The notes under the pieces were generated by a model. It worked only from the letters and a program-made list of their open reading frames with translations. It did not search any database and had not been told where the DNA came from. DNA of 64,000 nt. It comes from Artemia franciscana. Lineage: Eukaryota; Arthropoda; Branchiopoda; Anostraca; Artemiidae. The stretch covers positions 53,898,968-53,962,967 of the forward strand of contig NC_088867.1 of NCBI RefSeq assembly GCF_032884065.1. The letters run 5' to 3'. Each line of letters starts with the position of its first letter. The stretch's first letter is position 1. A program made the position numbers and the translations under genes. Shown piece after piece: positions 34,010-46,935 of the stretch.

Positions 34010-36384
34010 CAGGGCTTCCACTTCTAGGGAGATTACCTATTTTAGGGAGAAATCACTTGTTTTAGGGATACTTATTTTGAACCTAGGGATAAAGGGAAAT
34101 CGGGGATAAAGTAACGATTTTAAGAATTCCCAAAAGAGAAGTCCGACCCCTAGTTTGTTGACAAGTTGCTTCAGTTACCAATGTATAAAAAATTGGATAG
34201 AGAAAAGAGTGTCAAACAAGTCAAAGAAAAATACTTATGTACCACACTGTAGGTTCTGTTTGAAGTATGAATATAGTGGGAAATCAGAATTGACCAGGCA
34301 TGCTCTGCCGAAGCGGCATATAAAAGCAAGCAATGAAAATGAGACAAAGGTTAGCAGTGGCAGCATTGAAAAACTTCTGACTCTAGCCAGCCATTCCAAA
34401 GAAATCGCACAGCGCATCTGTATGTTTTTAGCAGAACATAATCTGCCATTAAATCTTGCAGACAGTTCTTTCCCTTTCCTAAGAATATTATTTCCAAAAG
34501 ACCAGGCCCTAGAAGGGGTCACTCTGGGTAAACAGAAAGCTACACATATTTTGCAATAGAATTTTTCTTTGGTACTACACAACCAGTTAGTTGAGTTCCT
34601 CAAAGCTCCTTTTTCCTCTGTGATAATTGTTGAGACCACTGATTACTGTTGATAAGTAACTAGCTATCATTGTAGTATTTTTTAGTGAGAAAGATCTAAA
34701 ACTTCATTTCGAAGTATTGGACATTGTTAAACGTAGTAACGGATCGTCAAAGGGTCTGACTAACTGCATCAAACAAGTCATTGAAAAAGAAAACTCGATT
34801 CCCTGGCAAAATATTGTTGGATTTTGTGCAGATACTACTTACGTCATATTTGGAGTCAATAGGTGGAGTCAATAGGTGGAGTCAATAGATCTGCTTCGAC
34901 GCTAATGAAAGCCATGCTGCCCCGTATCTTGAATGGGAAATGCTCATGCCATCTTATTCACTTATGCTCATCCTCTGTATTTTTGTCACTTCCCAAGACA
35001 CTAGAAAACCTGTTGTGAAATATCTATGCCTACTTTTCCAGAAGCGCTTCCACGCAAGATAAGTATGCTGAATTTCAGGAATTCTGTCAGTGAAAAGCAC
35101 TCTCAATTCTTTGGTTGTCCCTTCAGGCCTGCACGAGGAAGCCTGTTGAATATCGTATTGCTCTTACTCAGTATTTCATAGAAACCACGTTTGACGACCC
35201 AACTGCAACCAATGACCTTATCTTGCCAACACTACAAAGCAAGTTGGCAAAGTCCTACCTTGAATCCATGGACTACTCTCTCGATCTCTCCTACAAATTC
35301 AACACAGTTTTTTAATCTGAGCTTCCACTTCTTCACTCCCTAAAGGTAAATGTCAGCAAACTTGAAGACGACGTTGCGTCTAACTTCATGAAGCTGGACT
35401 ATATTCGCAGTTTTGGTTTATGTACTGAACTGGATCCTTACCTTTCAAGTGAATACCTGTCTTTACACCGAACACAAGTGGAAATAGCTGCAACAGATTC
35501 GATGCAAGAACACATAGATGCTCAAGAGGCAAGCAATAATGTTGATCGCTTTCACCAGTCTTGTTGAAAATATTATATGGTCCTAATCAAGCAGATCCAA
35601 GACCATTTAAAGTTTGAAGACGACATTTATAACACTTTAGCGCCTGGTTGAATCAAGAAATGCAAGAAATTTGAAGCCAAAATCTCTAAGGCCACTATTT
35701 GCGAGATTTCCTGTTCTAAGAGAAAAGCGTTGCCTTCAGTAGACGGACGTAGAAAGGAGGTCACAGGCAATGACTTATGTCACTGAGCTTCATTTGGGAG
35801 ATGCCAAAGTTGAAGACCTGTCAGTTGAGCAGGACTGGATGAACATATTTAGTCCGAAGACTCGCAGTGGCGAAATCAAGCACCCAGAATTGCAGAAGTG
35901 CATATCATTGATCTTCTCTTGGCCTTTTAGCAAAGTACAAGCTACGCGTTTGTTTGATCTCCCGAAATTGATCAAAACAGACATCCGAAATAGTGTCAAG
36001 AATGTCACACTTGTCTCACGTATTAAAGTCAGTTACTGGTTGAAAAACGAAGATAAAATTTCATCAACTGTCAGCATACTGAAAGCTGTGTCTGGCTTCA
36101 AGACGAAGGCAAACGCTACGTGCGATGAGGTGCTGGAGACACATAATTATACTTTTTAATGTGTTCTTGGTAGTATAAAAGATGTTATATATACCATTAT
36201 TTGAAATAAAAAATAACAATTTGATACTGCGTTATGAATTTTCGTGTGATTTGTATGGAAATATAGGCAAAGTATCAATTTTTTCTAGGGAGAAAAGTAG
36301 GGAGAAATCAGACCTAGAGACAGGGATTTTTCAGGAAAATTGATAAAAAACAGGAAAAATTGAAATCGAAAAGTGGAAGGATTG
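34010..36384 (+). mobile_element. Fossil hAT-superfamily DNA transposon
   Basis: A 2375-bp element. The left end CAGGGCTTCCACTTCT (34010-34025) pairs with a right end that reads CAATCCTTCCACTTTT on the reverse strand (36384-36369), 12-13 of 16 positions alike. Flanking 8-mers CGCCTTAA (34002-34009) and CGTCTTTA (36385-36392) agree at 6 of 8, as expected for a decayed 8-bp hAT target duplication. Several AGGGA words near both ends may be old transposase-binding repeats. The interior carries a broken transposase. Confidence 0.7.
34155..36159 (+). pseudogene. Broken hAT transposase
   Basis: Several open pieces in different frames. At 34155-34559 a CxxC..H..H zinc-finger-like segment (HCRFCLKYEYSGKSELTRHALPKRH region) is followed by IAQRICMFLAEHNLPL. 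At about 34690-34960 IVGFCADTT resembles the catalytic-core GFAADNA-type block. At 35115-35315 comes an alpha-helical region. At 35770-36159 a segment starting HPELQKC resembles the C-terminal hAT dimerisation region. At least three frameshifts or stops separate these pieces, so no functional protein is expected. The arrangement fits hAT-derived zinc-finger transposases known to be widespread in animals. Confidence 0.65.
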
Positions 36385-36477
36385 CGTCTTTATGAACTTA
36401 AAGTCCTTTTAATTTTGTACCTTTTTGACTCACGATTATTTGGAGACATCCTGGTCAGTGATGCGTTGCCTCTATTT

Positions 36478-38091
36478 CTGAAAAAAAAGTCTTTTTTAAC
36501 TAAAAGTAAGGAGCGACATTAAAACTTAAAACGAACAGAAATTACTTCGTATATGAAAGGGGCTACTCCCTCTTCAGCGCCCCGCTCTTTACGCTAAAGT
36601 TTGACTCTTTCTCTAAACTCCACTTTTTAAAACAGTAATAAACTTTAGCGTAAAGAGTGGGGAACTTTTCATATACGAAGTAATTTCTGTTTGTTTTAAG
36701 TTTTAATGTCGCTCCTTACTTTCAGTTAAAAAACTTTTTTTTTATTTAATTTCTGAACGTTTTTGAATTAATGCATGTTTGATTTTGGCTCTCCGCAGAT
36801 GGATAATTAAAACGAAATTTGTCTATTTAGTTTTTGGCTAAATGGCTTTCTTATAGTTTTGATCGATTGATTTTGAGAAAAAAGGAGCGGGGGAGGAGGC
36901 CTAGTTTCCCTCCAATGTTTTGATTACTTAAAAAGGCAGCTAAAACTTCAATTTTTTTACGAACGTTTTTATTAGTAAAAGACATACGTAACTTATGAGT
37001 TAGCTTACGTAACTAACTTCTTTATTTTCATATTTTTATTACGTATATGAGGGGGTCACCCCCTCGTCACTACCTCGATCTTTACACTAAAGCTTAAATT
37101 TTGTCCCAATTCCTTAAGAATGACCCATGAATCACAAAGGCCGTAGAATAAATAGTTAAAATTATTAAAAATACTTTAGCGTAAAGAGCGAGGTATTAGG
37201 AGGAGGTGAACCCCTCATATGCGTAATAATTTATGTTCGTTTTAAGTTTTAATGCTGCTCCTTATTCTCAGTTGAAAAAACTTTTTTATATTTATTTTTT
37301 TCATTGTTTTTTTAATAATGCTAGAAAATACTGTGCTCCGCACATCGAAATTTTCTTTCCCCATGACAAATTCCTCCATGGAAAGTTCCCCTAACATATC
37401 CCATTTTCTCTACCCCTCCCCCAACCGAAAAATCCCCCTTAAAACGTCCGTACACTTCCCAATAGCCATTACTATATGTAAGCACTGGTCAAAGTTTGTA
37501 ACTTGTAGCCCCTCCCACGGGGACTGTGGGGGAGTAAGTCGTCCCCAAAAACATATTTATAAGGTTTTTAGACTATGTTGAATAAAATGGTTATCTCAGA
37601 ATTTTGATCCGGTGACTTTGGGAAAATAATTAGCGTGGGAGTGGACCTAAGTGCACTCCAATTTTTGTAGTCACTAAAAAAGGGCACTAGAACTTTTTAT
37701 TTCCATTAGAATGAGCCCTTTCGCAACATTCTAGGACGACTGGTTCGATAAAATCTCCCCTGGGGAAAAAAACAAAAAAAGTCAAAAAATACAAAATTCC
37801 ACTTTTGATAGCAGGCTTCTGTAATACGCTGAATCTGATGGTGTGATTTTCGTTAAGATTCTATGACTTTTAAGGGGTGTTCCCCCTATTTTCTAAAATA
37901 AGGCAAATTTTCACAGGCTCGTAACTTTTGACGGGTAAGACTAATCTTGATGAAACTTAAATATTGAAAATCAGCATTAAAATGCAATTCTTTTGATGTA
38001 GCTATTGGTATCAAAATTCTGTTTTTTAGAGTTTTGGTTACTATTGAGCCGGGTTGCTCCTTACTACAGTTCGTTACCACGAACTGTTTGA
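36478..38091 (-). mobile_element. PTR element copy H, near full length
   Basis: Minus-strand copy. The palindrome at 36478-36752 has a shortened right arm (the GCGTTGAAGAGG part is lost, leaving GGGGAACTTTTC). The body follows to the terminal hairpin and TTTGA at 38091. It shares the ACTTCG/CGAAGT arm variant with copy F. Confidence 0.85.
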
Positions 38092-38834
38092 TCCTCATCG
38101 GTCAACAGTGAGCCTGACTTAGAATCCATACCCTTTTGTCAAACAATGTGTACAGTCCTTATCCCATTCTATTAGGTCAAAAGGGAGTTTGCTCCACTTT
38201 CGTCCCATCTAGTCAATAGCGTGTACAGTGTCTTCGACTCTATTTCATAAGCAATGCACATACTTCATTTCTGAACTTTCTTTGGTATCATACTTAATAC
38301 TTCATTTCTTTGGTAAAAATTGCTATGGCCGATAGACGACCCTCTTTCGTTCACAGTAAATATGACCCTTCTACCCCCTTTCGTCAGTAAGTTGAAGCCC
38401 CACCTCTAAAACCCTTTGCTCGATATTGCTCAACCCTCTTTGTCAATGTATCATCATCACTAACTGGGTTGATTTCAGCCAAGATGGTATTGAAGTATTT
38501 TTGTGTTTGTTAATTGCAAAAATTAAGGCTTATTTTACAAAAAATGTTTGGTTTTCCCCAGAAATGAAATGGAATGAATTGTCATGTTGTTGGCTATAAA
38601 TATGCTGCTAACTACAAATTAAAATGACAGAAAATAGTCCTCTTAGTATGTAATGAAAAGTGCGGCCCCATTGATTAGGCCCCATGTTATGCAAGTTACC
38701 GATGTTTCATAAACACATTGCAATGGATAAAATTGTTCAAGTCAGGGCTATACAAAAATTTTACAGCAAACAAAGTTGACCCTTGACACCCCCTCCCTCT
38801 TCATGATTACCTCTGCACATATAAGTTTCACCTT

Positions 38835-39495
38835 TCAAACCGTTCGTGGTAACGAATTGTGGGTATGGAGTGGTGCGGCTCAATAGTAACCGCAACTGTA
38901 AGAGAAAGTATAGATACATCAAAAGGATCTAATTTTGATGCTTGTTCAAAATATATTAATTCATGAAGTCTAATGTTAGCCATCAAAAGTTAAAAGCCTG
39001 AAAACTTTGCCTAAGTTTGAGAAATGGGGAAACAACCCAAAAACATCTAAAGATCTTAATTAAAATCATACCATCAGATTCTATATATCAGAGAACCTGA
39101 CTGTAGAGGTTTCAAGCTCCTATGTAGAAAGTGTGGAATTTTGAACTATTTGCCAGAAGCAAGATAACGAATGCGTGTTTGTTTTTTCCCCAGGGGTGAT
39201 CTTATCGAGCCAGTTATCCTAGAATATTCGGAAAGGGCTCAAGTGATCGCATATCAAAAGTTCTAGTGCCCTTTCTAAGTGACCAAAAATATTAGATGCC
39301 AGCCAGCCCCCTCCCATCCCCTATTTTTCAAAAGTTGAATGAACAAAATTTTGAGATAAAATTTTGTTCACCATAGTAGAAAGATCTGATAACTATGTCT
39401 TTGAGGATAACATGAACCCCCAAAGCTCCTAGGGGAAGGGCTGCAATTCATGAACTTGAAGATAAACCGTTTTTTGAATTTAAAAAAGAGGTGTA
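38835..39495 (+). mobile_element. Older PTR copy Q, left part
   Basis: A diverged TC-hairpin start (CAAACCGTTCGTGGTAACGA) and body down to the GGGGAAGGGCTGCAA block. It is interrupted by copy I at 39496. The fragment at 41189-41385 after copy I may be its right part. Confidence 0.65.
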
Positions 39496-41188
39496 TCAAA
39501 CAGTTCGTGGTAACAAACAGTAGTAAGGAGCGACCCGGCTCAATAGTAACCGAAACTCTAAAAAACGGAATTTTGATACCAATAGTTACATCAAAAGAAT
39601 CGAATTTTAATGCTGATTTTAAATAAGTAAGTTTCATAAAGTTTAATCTTACCCCTCAAAAGTTACAAGCCTGAAAAAATTTTCATTGTTTTAGAAAATA
39701 GAGTGGGAAAGACGCACTAAAAGGCACGAAAATCACACAATCACATTCAGCGTATCCGAAAACCCTAACGTAGAAATTTCAAACTCCTATCTACAAAAAC
39801 GTGGAATTTCGTATTTTTTGCCAGAAGACAGATAACAGATGCGTGTTTATTTTTTTTTTGTTTTTTTCCCAGGGGTGATAATATCGACTCAGTGGTCCTA
39901 GAATGTCGCGAGAAGGCTTATTTTAACAGAAATTGAAAGTTTTAGTACCCTTTTTAAGTGACCAAAAACATCGGAGGGCACCTAGGCCCCTTCCCACGCT
40001 CATTTTTTCCAAAAATTACAGGATCAAAATTTTGAGACAGCCATTTTGTTCGGCGTAGTCAAAAAATCTAAAAACTATATCTTGGGGGACGATTTAATCC
40101 CCCACAGTCCTCGGGGGAGGGGCTGCAAGTTACAAACTTTGACGATTGTTTACATATAGTAATGGTTATTGCGAAGGGTACAGCCGTTTTCAGGGGGACT
40201 TTTTGGCGTTGGGTGGGTGTGGGACGGTGGGGGGGTAGGTGGGAAGATCTTTCCATGGTGGAATTTATTATGAGTGAAGAAAATTTCCATGAAGCGGGCG
40301 CAGGATTTTCTAGCATTATTAAAAAAACCAATGAGAACATAAAATAAAAGTTTTTTTTCAACTGGAAGTAAGAGCAGCATTAAAAATTAAAACGAACAGA
40401 AAATATTATCCATATAAGGGATTTTGTCTCCTCCACAATACCTTGCTCTTTACGATAATGTATTTTTAGTAATTTCAACTATTTATTCTATGGCCTTGTG
40501 ATTCAGGGGTCACTCTTAAAGAATTGGGATGAAATTCAAGCTTTAGTGTAAAGAGTGAGGTATTGACGAGTGGGCGAACCCCCTCATATACGTAATAAAA
40601 AGATATAAAAATTTAGAAGTTCGTTACGTTAGTTAATTTGTAAGTTACGTATATTTATTACTAACAAAAACGTTCTTAAAAAAATAAAAAGTTCTAGTTC
40701 CATTTTTAAGTAACCAAACATCGGAGGGCAACTAGGCCTCCTACCCCACCCCTTTTTTCAAAGCCATCCAATAAAAACTATGAGAAAGCCATTTAGCCAA
40801 ACAATATTAACATGCAAATTTCGTTTTATTTATTTATGTGCGGTGAACCAAAATCAAAACATGTATTAATTCAAAAACGTTAAGAAATTAAAAAAAAAAA
40901 CAAGTTTTTTTAACTGCAAGTAGGGAGCGACATTAAAACCTAAAACGAACAGAAATTATTCCGTATATGAATGGGGTTGTCCCCTCCTCAACGCCTCGCT
41001 CTTTACGCTAAAGTTTTTTTTTGTTGTTTTAAAAAGTAGAATTGTGAGAAAGAGTCAAATTTTAGCGTAAAGAACGAGGTGTTGAGGAGAGGTCAACCCC
41101 CTTTATATACGGAATAATTTCTGTTCATTTTAAGTTTTATTGTCGCTCCATACGTGCAGTTAAATAAAACTTCTTTTTTTAAATTTAA
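39496..41188 (+). mobile_element. PTR element copy I, full length
   Basis: A 1693-bp plus-strand copy: TC-hairpin start, body without the extra snap-back hairpin, and a palindrome at about 40888-41188 ending in AAATTTAA. Left flank A, right flank T. Confidence 0.85.
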
Positions 41189-41385
41189 TTATTCTAATTA
41201 AACGGTCCTTGTGTGTCAGGAGTCATTCTTAAATAATTGGAACAAAAAGTCAAACTTTAGCGTAAAGAGCGAGGTATTGACAACGGAGAAACCCACTCAT
41301 ATACGTAATAGCTCCTGTTTTATTTTAAGTTTTTTTGTTGCTGCTTACTTTCAGTAGAATAAAAACTTGTTTTTTTCTATTTAAT
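41189..41385 (+). mobile_element. PTR 3' fragment
   Basis: Begins near AAACGGTCCTTGTGTGTCAGG, an internal PTR block, and runs through AGCGTAAAGAGCGAGG to a CTATTTAAT end at about 41385. It is plausibly the right part of copy Q, split by insertion of copy I, with internal loss. Confidence 0.6.
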
Positions 41386-41714
41386 CTTGATTAATGACGA
41401 AGGGATGAGTTTTGGCTCTGTCGTAAATTATTGAACATTAAATGATTCAGATATCAGTAATGTTGCAGCATGAATCTTCCCAATCAGGAGATACTATCCC
41501 CATTCAGGTGAGCTGTAATACAAGTTTTGATTCAGATAAACCAGTTTGTGAGTGTTAAAGAGCTTGTAACCTTAAATCTGAGTCTAAAATTGCTACGCAC
41601 AAGAAGTCTTAAATCTAAAGATTAAGATCGTAGGATGACTGTCCGAAATCAAAATGCAATGAGTACATGACTCAAAGTTTGACTCTTTGTCACAGTTCCA
41701 CTGTTTAAAACAAT

Positions 41715-43621
41715 AAACAAGAGCTAAGAGCTCATATGGCACTTGTGACGAGGCAAGAAGAGCTAAGAGCCAAGAGCTCATATGGTATGAGCTCTAACAA
41801 AATTCTAAGAATCAATAGATTGATTTAAAAGGAAAATAAGAGGCTTAATGCCGGTCAGGATTTAAAATAAGAGCTCTGAGTTACGATGTCCTTCTAAATA
41901 TCAAAATTCATTAAGATCCGATCACCCACTCGTAAGTTATAAATACCTAATTTTTTCTAATTTTTCCTCTCCCTTTAGCCCCCCAGATGGTCGAGTCTGG
42001 GAAAAAGACCTTATCAAGTCAATTTGTGCAGCTCCCTGACACGCCTACCAATTTTCATCGTCCTAGCACGTCCAGAAGCACCAAACCCACCAAATCATTG
42101 AACCCCTCCCCCCAACTCCCCCAAAGAGAGCAAATCCGATACGGTTACGTCAATCACGTATCGAGGACATTTGCTTATTCTATCTACCAAGCTTCATCGC
42201 GATTTCTCCACTCCAAGTGTTTTCCAAGATTTCCCCCTCCAACTCCCTCCATGTCAAAAGATCTGGTCGGGATTTGAAATAAGAGCTCTGAGACATGATT
42301 TCATTCTAAATATCAAATTTCATTAAGATCTGATCACCTATTCCTAAAATAAAAATACCCCAATTTTCACGTTTTCCAAGAATCCCGGTTTCCCCCTTCC
42401 AACTTCCCCCAATGTCACAGGATCTGGTCGGAATTTAAAATTAGAGCTTTAAAGCACAAGATCCTTCTAAATATCAAATTTAATTAAGATCTGGTCACCC
42501 TTTCGTAAGTTACAAATACTTCATTTTTCCAAATTACCCCCCCCCCTCCAACTCCACCAAAGAGAGAAGATCCAGTCCGGTTATGTCAGTCACGTATCTT
42601 ACACAGGTTTTTATTCCTCTCATCCAGTTTCATCCTGATATCTCCGCTTTAAGTGTTTTCTAAGATTACCGGTCCCCCCCCCAACTGCCCCCCTCCCCAA
42701 TGACGCTGGATCCGGCTGAAATTTAAAATAAGAGATCTGAGTTACGAGGTCCTTCTAAATGTGAAGTTTCATGAAGATCCGATCACTCCTTCGTAAGTTA
42801 AAAATACGTCATTTTTTCTAATTTTTCAGAATTACCCCCCCCCCCCCCAAATACAGCAGATCCGTTCCAATTATGTAAATCACGTATTTAAGACTTCTGC
42901 TAATTTTCCCACCATGTTTCATCCCGATTCCTCCAATCTAAGCGTTTTCCATGATTTTAGGTTCCCCCACCCCAAACTCCCTTCCAATGCCACCATATCC
43001 GGTCGAGATTTAAAATAAGAGCTTTGAGACACGATATACTTCTAAAATTCAAATTTCATTGAGGTCCGATCACCCGTTCGTAAGTTAAAAATACCTCATT
43101 TTTTCTAATTTTTCAGAATTAACCCCCCCCCCCAACTACCCAAAAGAGAGCGGATCTGTTCCGGTTATGTCAATCATGTATCTAGGACTTGTAATTATTT
43201 TTCCCACCAAGTTTCATTCCGATCCCTCCACTCTAAGTGTTTTCCCAGATTTTGTGTTTCCCCCTCCCACTCCCACCCCAAATTCACCAGATCCGGTCGG
43301 GATCTAACATAACAGCTCGAAGACACGTTATCCTTCCAAACATCAAATCTCGTTAAGATCTGATCAGCCGTTCGTAAGTTAAAATACTTTTTTTTTCTAT
43401 TTTTTCCGAATTAACGGGCCCCCACTCCCCCCAGATGGTCAAATCGGGAAAACGACTATTTTTAATTTAATCTGGTCCGGTCCCTCAACGCCTGCCAAAT
43501 TTCATCATTCTAGCTTACCTGGAAGTGCCTAAAGTAGCAAAACCGGGACCCACAGACCGACAGACAGACCGACAGACCGACAGAATTTGCGATTGCAATA
43601 TGTCACTTGGTTAGTACCAAG
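41715..43621. repeat. Tandem array, ~290-bp unit, about six units
   Basis: Units start at about 41851, 42263, 42424, 42711, 42999 and 43293 with GGTCGGGATTTAAAATAAGAG-like text. Each contains AAATTTCATTAAGATCCGATC, a poly-C patch, CAAAGAGAG and CCACTCTAAGTGTTTTCC. The first and last units have an extra segment around CCAGATGGTC. The array closes with GACAGACC-type short repeats (43557-43583) and a CTTGGT/ACCAAG hairpin (43606-43621). Upstream, GAGCTAAGAGCTCATATGG-like text occurs twice (41720-41790). Confidence 0.8.
43606..43621. repeat. 6-bp-stem hairpin closing the array
   Basis: CTTGGT-TAGT-ACCAAG, immediately after the GACAGACC repeats. It may mark the 3' terminus of the array's founding element. 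Confidence 0.5.
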
Positions 43622-43629
43622 GGCTATAC

Positions 43630-43792
43630 AACCTTAGCGTAAAGAGCGGGACGTTCAGGAGGGGACAGCCCCTTTCAAATGCGAAATAATATCTGTTCTT
43701 TTTAAGTTTTAATGTCGCTCCTTACTTTCAGTTGAGAAAAATTGTTTGTTTTTTTAAATTAATTTCTGAATGTTTTTGAATTAATGCACATA
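43630..43792 (-). mobile_element. PTR fragment: right palindrome arm plus start of body
   Basis: AGCGTAAAGAGCGGGACGTTC to the TTTAAATTAAT end, then the TTTCTGAATG..TTTTTGAATTAATGCA body start seen in minus-strand copies. Confidence 0.75.
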
Positions 43793-43928
43793 TTTCACAA
43801 ATGGAATATTTCACAAAACATTTCACAAATGGAGTACATATTTCACAAAAGGAATTCAATTTTTATCAAAATTTAGTATTCAAGTGTTTCTGTGCCTCCT
43901 TGCTATGAATCTGGCACTAATATTGTAA

Positions 43929-44053
43929 TTAAATAAAAAAACAAGTTTTTTTTTAACTGAAAGTAAGGAGCGACAATAAAACTTAAAACGAACAGAAATC
44001 ACTCCGTGTATGAAAGGGACTGTTCCCTTCTCAACGCCCCGCTCTTTACGCTA
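43929..44053 (-). repeat. PTR left palindrome arm abutting copy J
   Basis: TTAAATAAAAAAACAAG to CCCCGCTCTTTACGCT. Copy J starts at the next base, so this arm stops exactly at the centre-proximal AGCGTAAAGAGCG word. Confidence 0.75.
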
Positions 44054-45726
44054 TTAAATAAATAAAACAAGTTTTTTGAAATGAAAGTAATGAGCAACAT
44101 TAAAACTTAAAACGAACAGAAATTACTCCGTATATGAAAGGGGCTTTTCCTCCTCAACGCCCCGCCCTTTACGCTAAAGTTTGACTCTTTCTCTTAACTC
44201 TATTTTTAAAACAGTAAGAAACTTTAACGTAAAGAGCGGGGCGTAGAGGAGGAAAAGCCCCTTTCATATACGGAGTAATTTCTGTTCGTTTTAAGTTTTA
44301 GTGTTGCTCTTTACTTTCATTTCTAAAAAACTTGTTTTTTTTTATTTAATTTCTGGACGTTTTTGAATTAATGCATGTTTTGGTCTTGGCTCTCCGCACA
44401 CAAATAATTAAAACGAAATTTGCAAATTAATTAATTGCAATTAATCGGAAGACTTTGAGAAAAAGGAGTGAGGGAGGAGGCCTAGTTGCCCTCCAAGTTT
44501 TTGACTACTTGAAAAAGCAACTAGAACTTTTATTTTTTTACAAACGTTTTCATTCGTAAAAAATATACGTAACTTACGAATTAACTTACGTAACAAACTT
44601 CTATATTCGTATATTTTTATTGCGTATATGAGGGGGTTCAACCTTCGTAGCTCTTTAACACTAAAGCTTAGATTTTGTCCCAATTCCTTAAGAATGACCT
44701 CTGAATCACAAAGACCGTAGAATAAATAGTTGAAAGTACTAAAAATACTTTAGCGTAAAGAGTGAGGTATAAGCAGGGGGTAAACCCCTCATATACGTAA
44801 TAATTTTTGTTCATTTTAAGTTTTAATGCTGCTCCTTACTTTCAGTACAAAAAACTTCTCATATTTATTTTTTCATTGTTTTTTCAAATAATGCTAGAAA
44901 ATCCTGCGGCCCTTCATTGAAATTCTCTTCCCCCATGACAAATTCCTCCAAGAAAAGATCCTCCCACATAGCACCCTACCCTCAGACCCCCCCCCCCAAA
45001 AAAAAAAAAAAACCCTGAAAACGTCTGTACACTTCCTAATAACCATTATTATATGTATACACTGGTCAAAGTTTATAACTAGCAGCCCCTCCCCCGGGGA
45101 CTCTGGGGCAGTAAGTCATCCCCAAAGACATATTTTTTATGTTTTTCTACTATGACGAACAAAATGGTCATCTCTAAATTTTGATCCGTTGACTTTGGGC
45201 GTCAAAATGAGCGTGGGAGGGGGCCTAAGTGCCCTCCAATTTTTTTGGTCACTTAAAAAGTGCACTTCAACTTTTCATTTCCGTTAGAATAAGCCCTCTT
45301 GTGACATTCTAGTACCACTTGGTCAATACGATGACCCCTGGTAAAAAAAAAATAATAATAAAAAAACACGCACCCGTGATCGGTCTTCTGGCATAAAATA
45401 CGAAGTTCCACATTTTTGTAGATTGGAGCTTGAAACTTTTACAGTAGGGTTCTCTGATACGCTGAATACGATGGTGTGATTTTTGTTAAGATTCTATGAC
45501 TTATGGGGGGTGTTTCCCCTTATTTTTTAAAATAAGGCATAATTTTCTCAGGCTCGTACCTTTTGATGAGTAAGACTAAATTTGATGAAACCTATATATT
45601 TAAAATCAGCATAAAAATTTGATTCTTTTAATGTATCTTTTAGCACCAAAATTCAGTTTTTTAGAGTTTCGTTTACCATTGAGTCGGGTCGCACCTTACT
45701 ACAGTTCTTTGCCACAAACTGTTTGA
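44054..45726 (-). mobile_element. PTR element copy J, full length
   Basis: Minus-strand copy. Palindrome at 44054-44350 with arm-matched variants (GGGGCTTTTCCTCC/GGAGGAAAAGCCCC), then body with a poly-C/A patch near 44988-45012, ending in a mutated hairpin (TTTGCCACAAACTG) and TTTGA. Confidence 0.85.
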
Positions 45727-46297
45727 TATAGAAGATGTTATCATTCGGAAGATGTTAAGTACATATTAAAATGGGCTTTCATTTTCTCCATAGTTTGTAT
45801 CCAAGAATTTCTGGGCTTGTCGATTGTAAATCTGAGGCTACCATCGGAATCAGGGAGGCACACTGGGGGGAGGAGGGTCCATTGTCAACCCCGAAATCCT
45901 AAATTGGCTTGAATGTATGTGCACATATAATTTGAATTATAAAATACTTTTCTTCGCATTCAACCCCCTGATTCTTCTTATCATTGCACCCCCCTCCCTA
46001 AAAAACTGTGTGCGTGTCTGCTTGAAATTTCACTTTATACTAAGCCAATGCTGTTAGTAGCTTAGGTAGCCTTGACGCTTAAGGGTTTAGAACACCTGAC
46101 ATCTTTTTTATGGTATTTCCATTGAAAAATCAGAAAACAACAAACTGCCCTCTCCGTAGATTTAGAAAAAATTTATTCCATTCCCTTCCGTACATTTTTG
46201 TTAACTGTTTATCCTGTGCTATTGGAATCCATTTTAAGGAAGTGGAAATTAATCACCTCTTCCTTTCAACTCGAATTATTCCCAATTATACAATGGG

Positions 46298-46436
<139 letters not shown>

Positions 46437-46784
46437 TATTTAATATATAGTGTTTTTGAAAGAAAGAAATCATTGATGTAAATTTAATTGCATGTCACAC
46501 CTTAGTGTCACAACAATCGAATTAGCTGTTGTAGATAACGAAATATCGAAAAACAAAATTGTTGTTTTTAGTTTTTAGTTAAGCGTAAAAAGCACTTTAG
46601 CTAGCGACCCCTTAGTGACTAAGGGATTCAGAGGGGTGGCAACATCATACTTATTTGTAGTGATCTCTTGTTTTATGGTTCATATGATACTAAGAAAAAT
46701 GAAAAAAAAGCTGTAAATTTAGTTGATAAAGACTAATAATGGATTATTATCTATTAACTCCTCAATGTTTTAAAGTGGGTTTAT

Positions 46785-46935
46785 ATTGGCTCTTTTCATA
46801 GCTACCACTTTAGTGGCTACCCAGTAAAGAACGAACCGTAGCCCATAGCTAGGGTTTATGTTGGCTATTTACATGGTTGTCCCCTAAGCGACAACTTAGT
46901 AAAGAACAAACTATAGCCCATAGCCCGTGTTTTGA
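46785..46935. repeat. Two-unit ~75-bp tandem repeat
   Basis: TTTATATTGGCTCTTTTCAT...CCCAGTAAAGAACGAACCGTAGCCCATAGC is followed by TTTATGTTGGCTATTTACAT...CTTAGTAAAGAACAAACTATAGCCCATAGC. A more diverged relative lies near 47415-47510. Confidence 0.65.

Noticed and set aside
41715-43621. CRISPR-like array
   Set aside because: Units are ~290 bp and degenerate, without short identical repeats and unique spacers; the context is animal intron DNA.
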